NCBI GenBank assembly: GCA_902605525.1 | Contig: CACLCV010000008.1 | Location: 1-38,357 of the forward strand | Origin: an uncultured Gammaproteobacteria bacterium | GTDB taxonomy: Bacteria; Pseudomonadota; Gammaproteobacteria; GCA-002705445; GCA-002716945 | Length of the DNA: 38,357 nucleotides | Direction of reading: 5' to 3' | Shown: positions 37,523-38,357 of the stretch, in pieces | How the letters are laid out: each line of letters opens with the position of its first letter | Position numbering within the stretch: position 1 is the stretch's first letter | The notes under the pieces: model-generated | Seen by the model: the letters and a program-made list of their open reading frames with translations, nothing else | Told to the model about the DNA's origin: nothing | Database searches by the model: none | Position numbers and translations under genes: made by a program

Positions 37523-38357
37523 TTGAATTTAATTAGCCAATATATTTATAAAAACTCCCTTCAGTCAGTGTTATCTGTTTTATTAATTCTTTCGCTTATA
37601 CTTTTTGCAAATACAGGACTAAGATTGATGGAGGACGTTAATGATGGCGGTATTCCATCTGTATTTTTATTACAGTTACTGAGTTTAAAAATAATACAGT
37701 ACTTCTCTTTACTTATACCTATCAGTTTGTTTTTTGGAATAATAATTGCCCTCAATAAGCTGTACGTATCCAATGAGATGGTAATTATGAAGGTAAACGG
37801 CTATTCAAATAAATTAATATCCGTGATTCTCACAAGAATAATTGTTATTACAGCTATCATTGTCATGCTTTTCAATTGTTTTATTACACCTTATACAGTA
37901 GATGTTAGATCTGAAATCGAGCATCGAATCGTTCATGAACAAAAAATATACTCTTTGCGTGATAAAAATTTCACAATTAGCAATGATGGATCAAAGGTAA
38001 TTTATATTAACAATAAAAATAAGCTTACTACAGCTAATGTATTTATTAAATCTAAAAATAATGAATCAAACTCAATTAGTATCTCATCTGGAATATCAAC
38101 AACAGAATCTAATGACGACTTAATTAAATTATTGGAGGGTAAGTCATATTTATTCAATCCTGATGGAAGTTTTAGTTCTACTGAGTATCTCAATCAAGAT
38201 ATTTTATTATCCAATGAAGTTCCTAAAAGTATAAATAATGATCTAGAGTCTAAGTCTATTTTAGAATTACTTCAGCTTGATGATATTTTGTCCTTTTCTG
38301 AAATTCTAAAGAGATTCTCTATGATAATAGCAACATTGATACTTGGCTACCTTGCAA
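37523..38357 (+). CDS. lptF: LPS export permease LptF, N-terminal part (cut by window end)
   Basis: Membrane subunit of the LptB2FG transporter that extracts lipopolysaccharide from the inner membrane. About 278 codons are visible; the frame stays open to the last base. Features are an N-terminal helix pair (SVLSVLLILSLILFANTGLRLM and the SLLIPISLFFGIIIALNKLY region), the SNEMVIMKVNGYSN coupling segment, a third helix ending FNCFITPY, and the periplasmic jellyroll from ~residue 130. A next helix begins at ~262. Start TTG 37523 gives MNLISQYIYKNSLQS, aligned with E. coli MIIIRYLVRETLKS; the only upstream in-frame codons run to a stop at 37478 with no ATG. lptF divergent from pepA is the E. coli arrangement. 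Confidence 0.9.
   Translation, partial: MNLISQYIYKNSLQSVLSVLLILSLILFANTGLRLMEDVNDGGIPSVFLLQLLSLKIIQYFSLLIPISLFFGIIIALNKLYVSNEMVIMKVNGYSNKLISVILTRIIVITAIIVMLFNCFITPYTVDVRSEIEHRIVHEQKIYSLRDKNFTISNDGSKVIYINNKNKLTTANVFIKSKNNESNSISISSGISTTESNDDLIKLLEGKSYLFNPDGSFSSTEYLNQDILLSNEVPKSINNDLESKSILELLQLDDILSFSEILKRFSMIIATLILGYLA

Overview
The window is a continuous, very AT-rich, tightly packed stretch of bacterial chromosome made almost entirely of core genes. Gene content and order point to a gammaproteobacterium outside the enterics. The glmM-(tpiA)-secG-tRNA-Leu(GAG), tRNA-fMet-rimP-nusA-infB-rbfA-truB-rpsO-pnp and lptF<>pepA-holC-valS arrangements match E. coli, while nuoC and nuoD are separate genes and a full 14-gene nuo operon sits between the two tRNA genes. 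Low GC, short intergenic spaces and many stop/start overlaps suggest a streamlined, possibly marine lineage (SAR86-like is my best guess; the sequence alone does not prove it). I see no mobile element, prophage, CRISPR array, rRNA or plasmid feature.

Layout. 1-1626: 3' end of glmM, then tpiA, secG and tRNA-Leu(GAG), closed by a hairpin-plus-T-tract inside the 3' end of a convergent PNPOx-family gene (1597-2160, minus). 2175-16193: nuoA to nuoN, one operon encoding the NADH:ubiquinone oxidoreductase (complex I). 16233-24151: initiator tRNA and the rimP-nusA-infB-rbfA-truB-rpsO-pnp transcription/translation/RNA-decay operon. 24159-25960 (minus): dksA and xseA. 26003-29037: guaB-guaA (GMP synthesis), divergent from xseA across a 42-bp gap that holds a palindromic promoter. 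29069-29773: a small VanZ-like membrane protein and an ArsC-family reductase. 29782-31683: promoter, tandem-repeat operator, lexA-dinB SOS pair and a terminator. 31700-32844: a MerR-type regulator with a degenerate B12-binding-like domain, preceded by repeated TGTCT/AGACA motifs. 32833-37446 (minus): pepA-holC-valS. 37523-end: start of lptF, divergent from pepA and cut by the window edge.

How it works together: the block supplies cell-wall precursor and glycolytic enzymes, protein export, the main respiratory proton pump, translation initiation and ribosome maturation, RNA turnover, stringent-type transcription control, guanine nucleotide synthesis and a small SOS module. No wholly new system is evident. 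The points most worth a second look are regulatory: an alphaproteobacterial-type direct-repeat LexA box candidate, a probably self-regulated MerR gene whose cobalamin motifs are eroded, a 13-bp inverted repeat read in frame by two convergent genes, terminators placed inside neighbouring coding sequences, and a probably leaderless guaB. No gene-free stretch longer than 300 bases exists; the longest untranslated interval, 31652-31839, is described under its own entries.
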